From: Cladochytrium replicatum
Lineage: Eukaryota > Chytridiomycota > Chytridiomycetes > Cladochytriales > Cladochytriaceae
Assembly (NCBI GenBank): GCA_025526935.1
Contig: JAHLKD010000083.1
Span: 62,001-126,000, forward strand
Direction: 5' to 3'
DNA length: 64,000 nt
The notes under the pieces were generated by a model. The model worked only from the letters and a program-made list of their open reading frames with translations, was not told where the DNA came from and made no database searches. The position numbers and the translations under genes are program-made. Below, one piece after another: positions 1-11,072 of the stretch. Position 1 is the stretch's first letter. Each line of letters begins with the position of its first letter.

Positions 1-888
1 TACACCCACAACCAGTCCTTTTGCAACAAACTTGCCACCTATCTCAACTTCAGTTGCAACACTAGCTGTCAACAATCCTCAAAAAGTCCTCCCTCAGTTG
101 GGTTGCTATCTCAGTCTGATGGGACTTTTTTCCAAGGGGAAAAGAAAGGGATGTTTATTTGAAATGTCTTGATTTAAAATGATTTCTTGGCTTTTTATAA
201 TTGTCTTTAGATTAGTAATGATTCGGTATAAAAGCTAAATAACACCGACCTGCCCATTACTTTAATCTCGTCTGTGGTCATGGGGTCACGTGGGAATGAG
301 AGGTTTGCAATTGATTTCTTAAAATCCAAAAAGGAATGGAAGGAAAGGCAAAAATAGTAAGCGTATGACGCCTCCAAAACATAACGGTGGAAATCCCAGG
401 GGTGTGTAGTGGAAAAAAATCTCTCGCAAAAAAAGGGGAAACAAAACAATTCAGAGAGGTGCAAGCACGGAGAGGAAAAGATATATTGGTTGGTGGACGG
501 AAACAATGAGAGAAAAGACGACGGAACAAAACGAAATTCACACACCACACGTCACGGAGAAATAAAGAAACACCTCTTTGCGTGAAGCAACGGGCGGGAG
601 AGGGAATGGCGACCCCTCTTGGTCACAGAGGTATCAACTGCGCACATATCTTGGCCCTGTTCCGCAAGATCATCCGCCCTTTACGACATGCCCAGATGTT
701 CCTCTGCCGTCGACGAGTCCTTCACTCTTGCACAAGCATGTCGCTAAGCTGCGAGGTCGAGTCACCGATCGGTGAGGGGTCGATGCAGGCCCATTTGTCC
801 TTCTCACTCTGAGGAAGACTCTCGAACCATTTCTACAAACATGAAAAAAAGAGGCGTCAAAAACCATTTCAAATTCTCTAATAGTTTT
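1..888. other. Left-edge stretch without a supported gene
   Basis: No reading frame here shows a recognisable family, and the short open stretches on both strands are low-complexity or overlap one another without coding character. The right part (about 780-888) is probably the 3' untranslated region of the leftward Nudix gene that ends at 889. A gene lying mostly outside the window on the left cannot be excluded. Confidence 0.5.
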
Positions 889-2691
889 TCATACCTTGAA
901 CTCCAAGATGATGCTCGAATGGTCGAACGCGAACGCCCGCTTCAAACCATTCTTGAGCTTCTTGGCCCCGCTCGCGGCCTGGAATACCGTCTCGAGATCA
1001 TACCACCCGGCACCTTTCGCGTCGTCCGCACCCACGATCTTGTTCACCTTATCGCTGTCCGCGCGCACCACAAACACACAAGTAACAGTGTGCTGCCTCG
1101 GGTCGCGCTCGAGGCTCCCGTGCATCGTCAAAAAGTGTCCCTTGTCACGGATCTCCTCAAGATGCGACTCCTCGTCCGCCTGCCCCGACGACGTGTCCAG
1201 CATCGTCTCTTCCTTGAGCTCGCGCCACGCGCCGTGGACGGGATCCTCGTTGTAGTTGACAAAACCGCCCGGGAGCGCGAGGTGGTCTTTGAAGGGCGCG
1301 TTGCCGCGTTGTATCAGGGCGATCTGGAACTTGCGGCCGGTCTCGGTGGACGGGTCGGGGACCTGGCGGGTGATGATGATGTCCGTGGTGAGCGAAGAGT
1401 TGCCGAGGTTGCGGGGCTGTTTGTAAGCATCGCCGTTGACGACGGTGTACAGGTCGGTGAGGTTTCGGCCTCGAGATTCTTGAAGTTTCCACCAGGCACG
1501 GAAGCGCTTGATGAAGTCGACTTGGTGCGGGACCACTGGGGCAAGACGGAGGGCGTTTTCGATTCCAGGCTTGGAAAAGTGCGCGTAGAATTTCTGCTCG
1601 TCGATGCGGCGTTGAGGGGCAGTTGATTTTTTGGGTAAGGTTTCCTCGAGAAGCTTTTCGTGCTTTTCGGATCCGCCGGGGAGCTCGCTGAATTTGAACC
1701 AGTATGCGTGTCGAGGATCCTTGCGAAGATCCACTGGAGCGAGAAGGGCTTCTTTCAGATGGGCATCATCGTCGGCCTCCGGATCCTCATTCAGAATGCT
1801 GACCTTTTGCAATGCAAGGGCAGTGGGATCCAGTTTGACAAGGTAGATAAAGTGCACGACGTGATCGCGCGCGTCACCGCCAAACTTCTCTGGCTTTCCT
1901 GAAACGTCGATCAGCTCAGCTCCAACGGTTTTCATGTTAGTTTCATGTGTGAATAGGCGGGCAGCCTCGTCTTCCGGGGGTTGCTGTGCAATCATGCCTC
2001 CCGGGAGGCGGAACAAACCCTTTGATGGGTTGATCCAGGTGCGGTACATGTACGCTTCAAGATCCTCAAAGCTGGCATTCTCTTTGTTGGTGCGGAGCGC
2101 GAGAACGGAAACTGCGATACGTGGGTTCTGGAAGGGTGAAGCTGCGGGTCCAAGCTGAGGATTCAGCACCAACTTTCCTCTGACATCCACCTTTGTTTCT
2201 GCTTTGTGCTTTTCAAACAATGCTTTGAGTTCCGGGGATTCCTCTGTAGGGACAACGACTGCAGGGGCTGGCGCAGGTTGAGTAGCAGCAGACTTGACTG
2301 CAGTAGCGGCCGCTTTGCCAGTCGCTTTCGATGCCGAGCCCGGACGCGAAGGCGAGGATGATTGAGACGATTTATCTGAAGCTGAGTTCTTACGCGCAGC
2401 CGGAGGAGAAGCCACTTTCGGCGGCGTGGCAGGAGCCAGGGGTGATCGAGTGCCGCCTGCGACTCGAGTAGCGGCCGGGGAAGGTTTAGCTTTGCGACCA
2501 CTCGCGGAGGTTGGTGTAGTCGGCGACTTTTGCGCAGGGCCCGACATTTTTTTGTCTGATTTCTCAGCAGCAGCGGCGGCGGCAGCACTGGCCTCTGGAG
2601 TTGGGGATCGCCCTTGGGGATGAAAGATCTTGTCGGTCACACGCCTGAAGACACTGGAACGTTTGGGCAAATTTGGGGATTGGTCGGTCAT
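889..2691 (-). CDS. Two-module Nudix hydrolase-like protein, 600 aa, single exon
   Basis: The protein is 600 residues, read from an ATG at 2691. The first ~165 residues are low-complexity (Ala/Pro/Ser/Lys) and probably disordered. Two Nudix-like regions follow. The C-terminal one has a complete Nudix box beginning GGFVNYNED (about residue 459) and ending WRELKEET, fitting Gx5Ex7REUxEE with Met in place of the last Gly; this is the Mg2+-binding catalytic helix that hydrolyses nucleoside-diphosphate-linked substrates. The N-terminal one (about residues 195-320) has LPGGMIAQQ followed by a helix that lacks the REUxEE glutamates, so it looks catalytically dead. The substrate cannot be read from sequence. 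It is one of the few genes here with no intron. It is divergent from MLH1 with about 740 bp between start codons. The family is secure, the substrate unknown. Confidence 0.85.
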   Translation of the reverse strand: MTDQSPNLPKRSSVFRRVTDKIFHPQGRSPTPEASAAAAAAAEKSDKKMSGPAQKSPTTPTSASGRKAKPSPAATRVAGGTRSPLAPATPPKVASPPAARKNSASDKSSQSSSPSRPGSASKATGKAAATAVKSAATQPAPAPAVVVPTEESPELKALFEKHKAETKVDVRGKLVLNPQLGPAASPFQNPRIAVSVLALRTNKENASFEDLEAYMYRTWINPSKGLFRLPGGMIAQQPPEDEAARLFTHETNMKTVGAELIDVSGKPEKFGGDARDHVVHFIYLVKLDPTALALQKVSILNEDPEADDDAHLKEALLAPVDLRKDPRHAYWFKFSELPGGSEKHEKLLEETLPKKSTAPQRRIDEQKFYAHFSKPGIENALRLAPVVPHQVDFIKRFRAWWKLQESRGRNLTDLYTVVNGDAYKQPRNLGNSSLTTDIIITRQVPDPSTETGRKFQIALIQRGNAPFKDHLALPGGFVNYNEDPVHGAWRELKEETMLDTSSGQADEESHLEEIRDKGHFLTMHGSLERDPRQHTVTCVFVVRADSDKVNKIVGADDAKGAGWYDLETVFQAASGAKKLKNGLKRAFAFDHSSIILEFKV

Positions 2692-3433
2692 GACGTTTGA
2701 TTGGAGCTAGCAAGTCAGTCAATCAGATAAGTCTTGCACGGAGAGAATAGCACTCACATATGTAGCAGACTGCGGTGATACAATACTGATTCTCTATGGA
2801 TTGGATTCCTTCCACTTATGTGGACCATGAGGCGCACCTTTCAGGGTCCCGGGCGGATATTTTTATACAATCATAAAATTAGCACTAATACGGGTGAAAC
2901 AATGGATGGCATGTATTGTGTGCAGAACAAGAGACGTAAACAATGGAACTAATAATTGAAAAAATATTTGTGAGAGAATTCCAGCATCAGCAAAGTCACT
3001 GGAAGCTTCCTTGTGTCTTGCTGATGGCTTTGGCTGGTTGGGAGAGCAGCTTCTGAAGATGTGATGAAAATGTATCATACCGTGGTTAATTATTTTAGGT
3101 ATTTTGGCAAGCCCCCACCGCGGCTATCACAAAAAAAAAGGTTTGTAGCTTAAAATTGTCCTCATCGAACACATCCGGGCTAGTATTACTGATGTTTGTT
3201 GGAATACTGTTGAGAAAAGATGGTTGCCGTCTCTGTTCAGTACATACATTGTTTCGACACGAAACCCTTACCAAAAGATATAAATTCAGTAAATTCTCTG
3301 ATCTAGATTTTGAAAGAAAATACAATCTGCTCCCAGGCCATCTCTTTGTCACTGCTCCTGGTCTGCCGCACACCACGTCCATGTCTCCAAGAATTGCTGC
3401 CAAAATCAGCAAGTGTGGCCCAGCAATTCGCAG
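2692..3433. promoter_or_regulatory. Divergent intergenic region between Nudix gene and MLH1
   Basis: About 740 bp separate the two divergent start codons, so both promoters should lie here. I see no coding signal beyond short random open frames and no clear TATA box or repeated element. Confidence 0.5.
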
Positions 3434-6400
3434 ATGGCACTCCAACCCCCACGAATCCAACGGCTGGAAGAGTCCGTCGTGAACCGCATTGCTGCCGGCG
3501 AAGTACGTGCCATATTTGTCTCTGGTTAAAATTTCCTTTGCTTATCCATGACGAAAGATCATTCAGAGACCAGCCAACGCCCTGAAAGAGTTGCTCGAAA
3601 ACAGCCTCGATGCGGAGTCCACTTCAATCACAATCCTCGTTCGAGATGGTGGGCTAAAACTCCTCCAGATTCAAGACAATGGAACCGGAATCCGAAAAGC
3701 CGATCTCGACATCGTATGCGAACGTTTCACCACTTCAAAACTCAGAAAATTTGAGGATCTGCAGACCATCGCGACGTTTGGGTTCCGCGGAGAAGCGCTC
3801 GCCAGTATTTCTCACGTAGCGCACTTGACGATCACGACAAAGACTAGGGATGAGGTTTGCGCGTGGAGGTTGGAATTGTTGTTCCGTGAAATAGGAGAAA
3901 ACTGACTTCTTGGAAACCGTTGGAAGGGCATCATACAGAGACGGCAAGTTAATTGCACCACGCCCAGGCCAATCTGCAGAGCCAAAAGCGTGTGCAGGCA
4001 ATAACGGGACCCAGATTACGGTAGAAGATCTGTTCTTCAACGTTCCAACACGGCGAAACGCGCTCAAAAACACCAGTGATGAATACGGACGCATCCTCGA
4101 TGTGGTATCCAGATACTCGATTCACAACAGCGGTGTCAGCTTTACTTGCAAAAAGGTTTGTGCGTGACATGATCGCTGTTGCAGAATGATTTCATTAGCA
4201 TCCCTTCCCGAAGCAAGGAGCAACAAACGCAGACCTCCACACTCAGCCCAACGGCTCCATCATCGACAACATCCGAACTATCTACGGACCATCCATAGCC
4301 AAAGAGTTGCTGCAGTTAGAGATGGAGTATGAGAGGCTATGTTTCACTGCAAAAGGATACATTACGCACGCAAACTACCACACCAAAAAAACCCAGTTCC
4401 TTTTATTCATCAACAGTAGGGGCTCGGAGATAACAGTTCCATTCAAGTCGATTCACCTCTCATTCCCAGATCGGCTAGTCGACTGCTCGCCATTGAAAAG
4501 AGGAATCGAAGGGGTCTACCAAGCCTATCTTCCTCGCAGCACCTACCCTTTCGTGTATCTCGCCTTGCAGATCAAACCCGAGCACGTGGACGTGAACGTG
4601 CACCCGACCAAAAAAGAAGTGAACTTTCTCGACCAGGAAGAGGTCATCGCGTGCGTGTGTGATGCGATCCAGGAGCGATTGGCGAATGCGAATGCATCGA
4701 GGACTTTTCTCACACAGGTTTGTTAAAATGCGCGGAAAGAAATGGTGGTCATTATCTGACATAAACCTTCCAAAGACTCTGCTACCCGGAGCTTTGCCGG
4801 TTCTTGATATACGCCCAACTGAGAGTGGTCAGTCACAAAAAGGTTTGAATATCATTCAGAGATAATTTTTAACATTGCTGATTGAAATCATTCAGTTGGA
4901 AAGGCTCGTGAACCTGATCACAAGCTTGTTCGAACGGACAGCCGCACACGGACGCTTCATGCTTTCTTCCCGCCCCCAGCAAACAAGCTTGACTCACCTA
5001 GAATAGCCGTGGATGGCACAGTGGCACGTACTGAATCGCGAGGAGAGGAAGTTGAGCATGACATCGATGAACGTGCTGAGACAAACAAACCACACCTTAT
5101 TGTCCCGGCAAAGCGAAAAGTGGATGATCAAGCGGCAGTCGGAGGTCAGAACACACTAGAAAGAGCTCAAGCCAATCCGATGACTGAGAACGATGGGCAA
5201 CAACGGATTGGACGGGCTGCGTTAACCGGTGTTTCTATGCCGCAGAGAGTGGGAATACGCGATTGGAGTAGACAAAAACAAGTGTTAGACACAAACGCAG
5301 AAGAAGAACAGCATCATGATGACGACGACGAGGCGAAACGGAAAAAGAGGAGGGGGAAGCTTCCTGTGTATCACAATGAAGCAGCGGTGCAGGCTGACGA
5401 TGACGATGCTGGATTGGAGGATGATGGAGATGTGGAGATGGTTTTTGTAGATGAAACGGAAAACGAGGCACCAGCGGCGCTAAAGGGAGTAAAGCCACCA
5501 AGGGCCTATGTGGAGGTTCGGTTGACAAGCGTGCTTGAACTGAGGGATAAAGTTGTGAAGGACGAGAATCGAGGTAATTGGATCTCGCTGCGTTAGTAAT
5601 ACTAAAAGTGGTGATCAGGCATATCAGACATTCTGCGCGAGTATGTTTTTGTCGGGTGCATCGACGATGTTCTTGCGCTTGTTCAGTACAAGACCAAGCT
5701 CTTCATGGTCGACTATCGAGAGATGAGGTTTGTGAATCCACAAAAAGGAATAACACAATTTCTTTGATTTGACCAGGTGAAATTAGTTGTGAGCTGTTTT
5801 ACCAACTGGGGCTCAAAGGATTTGCCAACTTTGGCTTCATCCGCCTGTCACCACCACATTCCATCTTCGACCTCACCATGATTGCCCTGAACGATCCAGA
5901 CGAAGACGCCATGGTGCTTGAAGATGGTCTACCAAATCAAGAATCAATTCGGTGGGGTCCAGACGGGACAATTACCCCCAAAGCAGAGATTGCTCAGGTA
6001 AGAACCATGCAACTAGTTTTCGATATTTGTATCAACATGATGATATCAAAGATGGTTGTGGATCTCTTGGTCGATCGTCGTGAAATGCTCCTTGAATACT
6101 TTTCGATAACAGTGACTCCCAGCGGCGAACTAGCATCCCTGCCAATCCTCCTAGCGAGCTACACTCCCAACTTTGGCAAACTCCCACTGTTCCTCTTGCG
6201 TGTAGCCAGCGATGTGACGTGGGACACCGAAAAGGAGTGTTTTGATACTTTTATACGCAACCTTGCCACGTTCTACGCCTTCCAAGCAACGCCTTTGCCT
6301 CCAGATTCGGTACGGATTGAACCAGAACAAACGACGGGGATCGTGTTGAAGACAACTGCCGGTAATGTGGAAGTGAGCCGTCGGGTTGATGACGATGATC

Positions 6401-6576
6401 CGGGAAAGCGGAATTGGAAGGTAGAATTGGATCCGGAGTACCGGTGGTCGGTCGAGCATGTTTTGTTTCCTGCATTAAGAACGCATCTTTTGGCACCTCG
6501 AACACTTGGGGATGGAGGATTTGTTGTTCAGGTTGCGGACCTTCCTCAGCTTTACAAAGTGTTTGAGCGATGTTGA
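3434..6576 (+). CDS. DNA mismatch repair protein MLH1 (MutL homologue), 9 exons
   Basis: Exons 3434-3502, 3558-3868, 3927-4155, 4214-4717, 4776-4842, 4896-5573, 5619-5727, 5787-5997 and 6052-6576 join in phase to 900 residues. The N-terminal GHKL ATPase is clear: [11 protein letters not shown] carries the catalytic Glu, DNGTGI and [11 protein letters not shown] are the other MutL signatures, and [17 protein letters not shown] follows. A lysine/aspartate-rich linker (about residues 420-560) leads to the C-terminal dimerisation domain. The protein ends in FERC, the strictly conserved MLH1 tail whose last residues contribute to the endonuclease site of its PMS-type partner. It acts in the nucleus in MutL-alpha, downstream of MutS recognition of mispairs. 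All eight introns are 44-59 nt; the last (5998-6051) is 54 nt and can be read through, but removing it restores the family alignment. It is longer than human MLH1 (756 aa) because of the linker. Confidence 0.95.
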
Positions 6577-6803
6577 ATGGATATATCAGCGTTCTCGTAT
6601 TTCCAGTTCGGTTGTAAATTATGATTTTTTCTTTTGAAAGTGTGAGGAGGGGTTAGGAAGCATAGCAATATTGCAACCATATTGATGTTATTAGTGGTAT
6701 CAAGGAATAGCAGGTCTCAGCCCCAAGGAAAAAGCACAGGTGCCAAAAAAAGCAAGCCAAGACGAAAAGAGAGGGCAGAAACAGCCAAAAGGCAGAAACG
6801 CTA

Positions 6804-8028
6804 TCACAAGGTGCATCCAGCTGCATGTGACATGGATACAACAAACGAGCAAGGGACCGGCTCAATATAGCTGATGTTTGGTGGCACCCCAGTGATCGAT
6901 TTGTCACACTGGATAAGCAGGGTTGTAAATCCCGGTTGACACGGTGACACTCTGTAACTTAAACCACCTGCAGCAAAACAAAACCGATCGTGAGTCACAA
7001 TCCCTCTTCGCACAGTTTCGCTAACAACGTACCGTAGTGAATCTGAAGCCCGTTGGTTTTCTCAATGGGAAACGGTGCGTACGTTACCGGCGCCGTCACG
7101 TTCCCCACGGCCAGTTTGAAACCCCCATAGTCAACCTGACATCCTGTCCCTTCCTCATAATCCCCGCACGATCCACCGAAAAATCTCCTCTCGTCGGCAT
7201 TCAAACCCCTCTGCACTGCAAAGATGAAGCTGGTGGAGTTTCCCGGACTCGCGGGGTTCGTATATGCGATAAGACGGGTCATATCCTGCAGCGCTTTCAC
7301 GTTGTAGCGAACGGTACCGCCCGTGAGAGGCTGGTTGACTCTAATGTCAACCGGGAGTGTGAGAATCGGTGTGCTGCCCCCGCCGGAGGTCGGTGATGGC
7401 ATTGCTGTCGAGTTGGATTCGGAACAAGAAGACGCTTTTGCGCTCAGAAGAGGGACGGTGACACCTGCAGTGATACCGGCGGTGATGAGAACTGAGACGA
7501 TGGCGACGAGGACGACGAGCCGCCACGGGAACGGACGTGGGTCGGGTTGGGTTTTGAGGTTCTCGGGGTTCCCCGGTGGAATGTATCCGCCCGGTCCTGG
7601 GGTGAACGGCGTGCTCGGGCTTGGGAACATGTGTACGTTTGGCGGCACTGTGAAGGGAGGTTGGTAGAGTTGTCCGTTTGCATCCTGGGTTTGGGATGTG
7701 AGCCAGACGACGCCTGTCGGCGGTGAGCGATCACCAAGATATGAGGGTCTTGTTACAAGGATTAGGTTAGGGAATGAAGCAGTGGTTGTGGAAGAACGCA
7801 AATATACCCGTCACTTAAAGTCTCATTTGAAGTAGAGGTTTGAAGATTTGTGTTTGGAGTCGTTGCGCGACCGCTGGATGAATGGCTTGCATTCAAATTA
7901 TCGAGGTGACCTGAGCTTGCAGCATTCCTTTGCGGGGCAACCGGGAGCCACTGTGAGTCTGCCATGAATGTTTGGTGCGGAACTTTGAAGGAAGGAGAAA
8001 ATTTCTTGTTTTTATCCACAGACACCAA
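6804..8028 (-). CDS. Single-pass membrane protein with MRH-like (mannose-6-phosphate receptor homology) ectodomain
   Basis: Exons 7808-8028 (or from the ATG at 7965), 7033-7748 and 6804-6967 join in phase to 366 (or 345) residues. A Ser/Asn-rich then Pro/Gly-rich N-terminal half leads to one strong transmembrane helix (PWRLVVLVAIVSVLITAGI). With no cleavable signal peptide, a type II topology is likely. The C-terminal half is cysteine-rich and ends with TTLLIQCDKS, a Pro/Gly stretch, PCSFVV and HAAGC. This spacing resembles the last strands of MRH/Atg27/OS-9-type domains, which bind mannosylated glycans or sort proteins in the secretory pathway. The aromatic Tyr usually found after the penultimate Cys is Ser-Phe here, so glycan binding is doubtful. 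The family call is from pattern, not search. Partner and location are inferred. Confidence 0.6.
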
Positions 8029-8583
8029 CGGGTGGCTTGCGACACTTTGGGCGGAGACAACAAACTTTGATACTTTGCAGTGGCACCAGAAATAGTCGCT
8101 GATGCTCAGCAGGGAGTCGAGTTCAACTGCATGTAGAGTGCTGCCAATGTTGCCTCAGACCAGCAGGGGGCTTAAACCGCCTCGAACATCGAATCAACTG
8201 TGGCATTTCTCTTTGAGTACTTGAAAATCTATCAGTACATTGCAATGTTGGCAATGTGTGCCTTTCACTTATTTAAGGTGGCAGCAGAGTTTGGTGGACA
8301 CACTTAGAAGCGATCATTGATCTCTAATATGGTAGATGTGAATTGGGGGAAAGTGGGGAAGATCCTCAGAGATCAGAAAGGAGTGGTTGTACCATCGATG
8401 GTAATGGTAAGTTTGACGACGAGAAGCAAGTCTGATAGCGTTCAACCGTAAAACCTTTGTTTGCAGTGATAATTAGAATTGTTTTGTGTTACTGGTTTTG
8501 ATAATAACGCAGCTATCAATAAAGTAAAAACCAATCTCTTGGGAAGAAACTCGAAACGTTGGTCACACGAAAGGTCCAAAAGA
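8029..8583. promoter_or_regulatory. Intergenic, divergent promoter region
   Basis: The stretch lies between the MRH-like gene (-) and the dead hydrolase copy (+). No coding signal was recognised. The bases just before 8584 resemble those just before the intact hydrolase start at 10083 (both read CCAAAAGAATG), so the duplication reaches a little upstream of the start codon. Confidence 0.5.
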
Positions 8584-9133
8584 ATGGGTATAACCGAGCA
8601 CAAATCAGTAGCAAAATGTGTGTCATATCTGCTGTACCTCACCGTATCTGCATCCATTTCGCGCACCTCGGGGCGAAACAAAGAAGGATTTCTGTCAGAT
8701 TTGCTATTGTTGATGGCGATTGCAGTGCGATACGACATTCTCCCCAACCCGCTCAAGGGAGCTCGCAAAATCGAGAGTGTAACGGAAATTCTGGCGAATG
8801 TCACCATTACTGAGAAACCGACAGAGGAAGGATTTCATATGGACCAGGAACAAATATGAACATGGTCTGGCAATATAACTACACAGAGGAGGCTATTCAT
8901 TCTGCATGTCCCTGACGAATGTGGAGTCACTGATCGAGCTACGAAGGCTCATGGCATTCGCATCTTTTCGCTTGAATACCAACCCACTCAAAGAGCAAGT
9001 TCCCGGGGCAATTGAACAAAGCTTTTGCGCACTTCCTTTTCTGCTGCAGAACCGGAGGAAAGGACAGCGTATGTTTATTATCAGTCATGTTGCCAATGGA
9101 AATCTAGTTCTTGTGCTCCCCCGAACAACTTAA
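8584..9133 (+). pseudogene. Decayed copy of HSL-type alpha/beta hydrolase
   Basis: Three segments in different frames align in order with the intact gene at 10083-11072. The first, from the ATG at 8584 to a stop at 8859, matches residues 1-95 (LKGARKIES against VKGAREIES). A short middle part reads LHRGGYSFC against FHGGAYSFC. The third (to 9133) matches residues 118-187 and ends early. The nucleophile motif GDSAGG has become SHVANG, so the catalytic Ser is gone, and the last third with the Asp and His is missing. Frame breaks, loss of the active site and truncation together indicate a relic of a tandem duplication. Confidence 0.85.
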
Positions 9134-10082
9134 GGATTCTGATATGGCCTTTCTCCATGGTTGGACTTAAGCCCCAGCAATATCGGATATGATATTATGT
9201 AACAAGTAACCATTCTCACCGTCATAAATACGTTTTACTCTTCTCGAGTAAACGATAGTTACCAACGATTATAGCCTACAGGTCTCTCCGCATCATGCAT
9301 TTTACTCTTCTCGAGTAAACGATAGTTACCAACGATTATAACCTACAGGTCTCTCCGCATCCCACATTTAAAACTCCTGGACGTCTCCAGTCTATCTGTT
9401 ATGTCGTATGTTTTGTGGAAAATTGTTAAAGTGACTGCAATAGAGTCCAGTAACTAGCATAATCCAACACCTGTCTCAGTCAAAAGTTCACCTATGGAAC
9501 AAAGCCGTATGTCAGTACCACCGGGGCTTCAAACTGAACAATCTGTGCACAGCATGACGGCGGGCTACCTGCTCCTTGTACTGGTGATTCTGGTAGACAA
9601 GGCATTACCCACGACAACGATGGACAGCCGGTCTACCACGACCCCAACTCACCGCATGGTATACCATGTAAGTCATTGCTAAGGAATTAAGGACGAATGA
9701 CTATCACCATTGTGAAATGTCGCAAGTGGCTCGCCGTGAGTTCCTGAGGTTCTGGCTAGCGTTGCTTCGATCGATGATCTACTTCGTTGATCGGATGGGT
9801 AAAAGTTATGGTAACGGGCAACGGGAAACAACTGCCCCGCAGCCAACGACCACCATCCAACAACCCTTCCAGTACAGTGACCACGATTCAAAGTGCCATT
9901 TGTGAAAGTTATGGTTGCGCACTTGTACAGAGTTTTGTGCATGTGAGCTTCCAATAAACACACGTTTATGTCATAAAAACCTGAATAGGGGTCTTTGAAA
10001 TCAACTTTCCGTTCCTTCCAAGCAGGTTAAATTTTTCTTCAATTTATATTTTATTTGCACATCATCGCAGGCCTCCAAAAGA
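9134..10082. other. Intergenic stretch with tandem repeat, no supported gene
   Basis: It lies between the dead and intact hydrolase copies and contains the 67-bp tandem repeat annotated separately. One frame around 9570-9680 reads CTGDSGRQG followed by an Asp/Asn/Pro-rich run to a stop, slightly reminiscent of a serine-protease GDSG site, but with no surrounding support. A CATCGCAG just before the intact start looks like a splice acceptor, so the hydrolase may have an untranslated first exon here. Confidence 0.45.
9233..9361. repeat. Two-copy 67-bp tandem direct repeat with internal hairpin
   Basis: Copy 1 starts at 9233 and copy 2 at 9300. They agree over 62 bases with one difference (AGCCTACA against AACCTACA). 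Each copy begins with a perfect 7-bp inverted repeat TTTACTC/GAGTAAA around a TTCTC loop, so each could form a hairpin or bind a dimeric protein. Adjacent ATAGTTACC and AACGATTAT are also conserved between copies. It is not a CRISPR: only two units and no spacer. Confidence 0.85.
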
Positions 10083-11072
10083 ATGCCTCGTTACAAGTCC
10101 CTGTTAAACTGCGTAGCATATCTCTGCTATGTCACAGTGTTAGTATCAATCCGGCGCATACTCGGTCGGAAAAAGGGCAACTTTCTGCATGATCTTCCCT
10201 GGTTGAGCGAAATTGGAGTACGCTATCTCCGTTACAGCATCAACAACACGGTTAAAGGAGCTCGAGAAATCGAAAGCGCTATTGCCAAGGTGTCGAACCT
10301 CACCACCAAGGAGAAATCTGTACATTTGCAGGGAGACGGGTTTCACGGTCACTGGATTGGAGAAGACAATGCCGACCAGCCGCTTTTGTTATATTTCCAT
10401 GGAGGTGCCTACTCGTTCTGCTCATCACTGACCTATTTGGAGACTTTGGGACAGCTCCGGAGGCTGGCTGGCGTTCGCATCTTCTCGCTTGAATATGGGC
10501 TTGCCCCAGCGACAAAGTTCCCCGGACAGTTGAACGAAGCCCTTGCTGCCACGCGGTTCCTTCTGAAAAATCGGAAGCCAGGACAGACGTTGTTCGTTAT
10601 GGGAGATTCGGCTGGTGGAAATCTTGTTCTGGCACTCCTGCAACGACTTGACGATGCGGAGCGGAAGCAGATAGCAGGAGCCATCCTCATCGCTCCTTGG
10701 GTGGACCTGAGTCGCCCAGCCCTTACCGCACAGAACGCAGTGTACGATTATTTCGATCAGGACCAGATTGGGCCTCATGTCGAGGACTTCATTCCAGCCG
10801 GAGTGTCTCCGACCGACCCACTCATCTCGCCGGTTTATGCCGACCTCAAGGGATTCTGCCCACTGCTCGTTTACTACGGTGCCCGTGAAGTGCTTGCTGG
10901 TGACATCGAGCGATTTATTGAACGAGCCCGTGAAACCACGGGTTTGGATGTCGAAGTATTCCGCGACCCCGTGGCACCACACGTTGCCGTGATGTTGCCG
11001 CAGTTTTTCCCCACAATTTCGGCTGCTGGTTTAGATTCCTTCGCATCGTTTGTTAAACGAAAGGCAGTTTAG
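10083..11072 (+). CDS. Alpha/beta hydrolase, hormone-sensitive-lipase (HSL) type, 329 aa
   Basis: The intact copy of the local pair has 329 residues and no intron. It carries the HSL-family oxyanion motif as FHGGAYS (about residue 105), the nucleophile elbow GDSAGGN (about residue 178), and the downstream PWVDLSRP typical of the family. The catalytic acid should lie near DPLISPVYAD/REVLAGD and the base is the His of VAPHVAV (about residue 300). It should hydrolyse small ester, acetyl or lipid substrates; the actual substrate is not readable. A hydrophobic N-terminus (CVAYLCYVTVLVSI) suggests a membrane anchor or signal-like segment. An upstream untranslated exon is possible. The broken copy 1.5 kb upstream shows this locus arose by tandem duplication. 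Confidence 0.9.
   Translation: MPRYKSLLNCVAYLCYVTVLVSIRRILGRKKGNFLHDLPWLSEIGVRYLRYSINNTVKGAREIESAIAKVSNLTTKEKSVHLQGDGFHGHWIGEDNADQPLLLYFHGGAYSFCSSLTYLETLGQLRRLAGVRIFSLEYGLAPATKFPGQLNEALAATRFLLKNRKPGQTLFVMGDSAGGNLVLALLQRLDDAERKQIAGAILIAPWVDLSRPALTAQNAVYDYFDQDQIGPHVEDFIPAGVSPTDPLISPVYADLKGFCPLLVYYGAREVLAGDIERFIERARETTGLDVEVFRDPVAPHVAVMLPQFFPTISAAGLDSFASFVKRKAV

Noticed and set aside
207-550. Phe/Ser-rich minus-strand frames near the left edge
   Set aside because: Composition looks like the complement of A/G-rich non-coding DNA; two overlapping frames, no motif, no splice structure.
772-1626. Long plus-strand open frame opposite the Nudix gene
   Set aside because: It is the mirror of the GC-rich Nudix coding sequence; the minus-strand frame has the Nudix box and covers it fully.
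9233-9361. CRISPR array
   Set aside because: Only two units directly abutting, no spacers, and the host is eukaryotic.
9494-9682. Short frame with a hydrophobic middle and a GDSG-like stretch in another frame
   Set aside because: Too short, no flanking protease motifs, no splice sites; likely chance.
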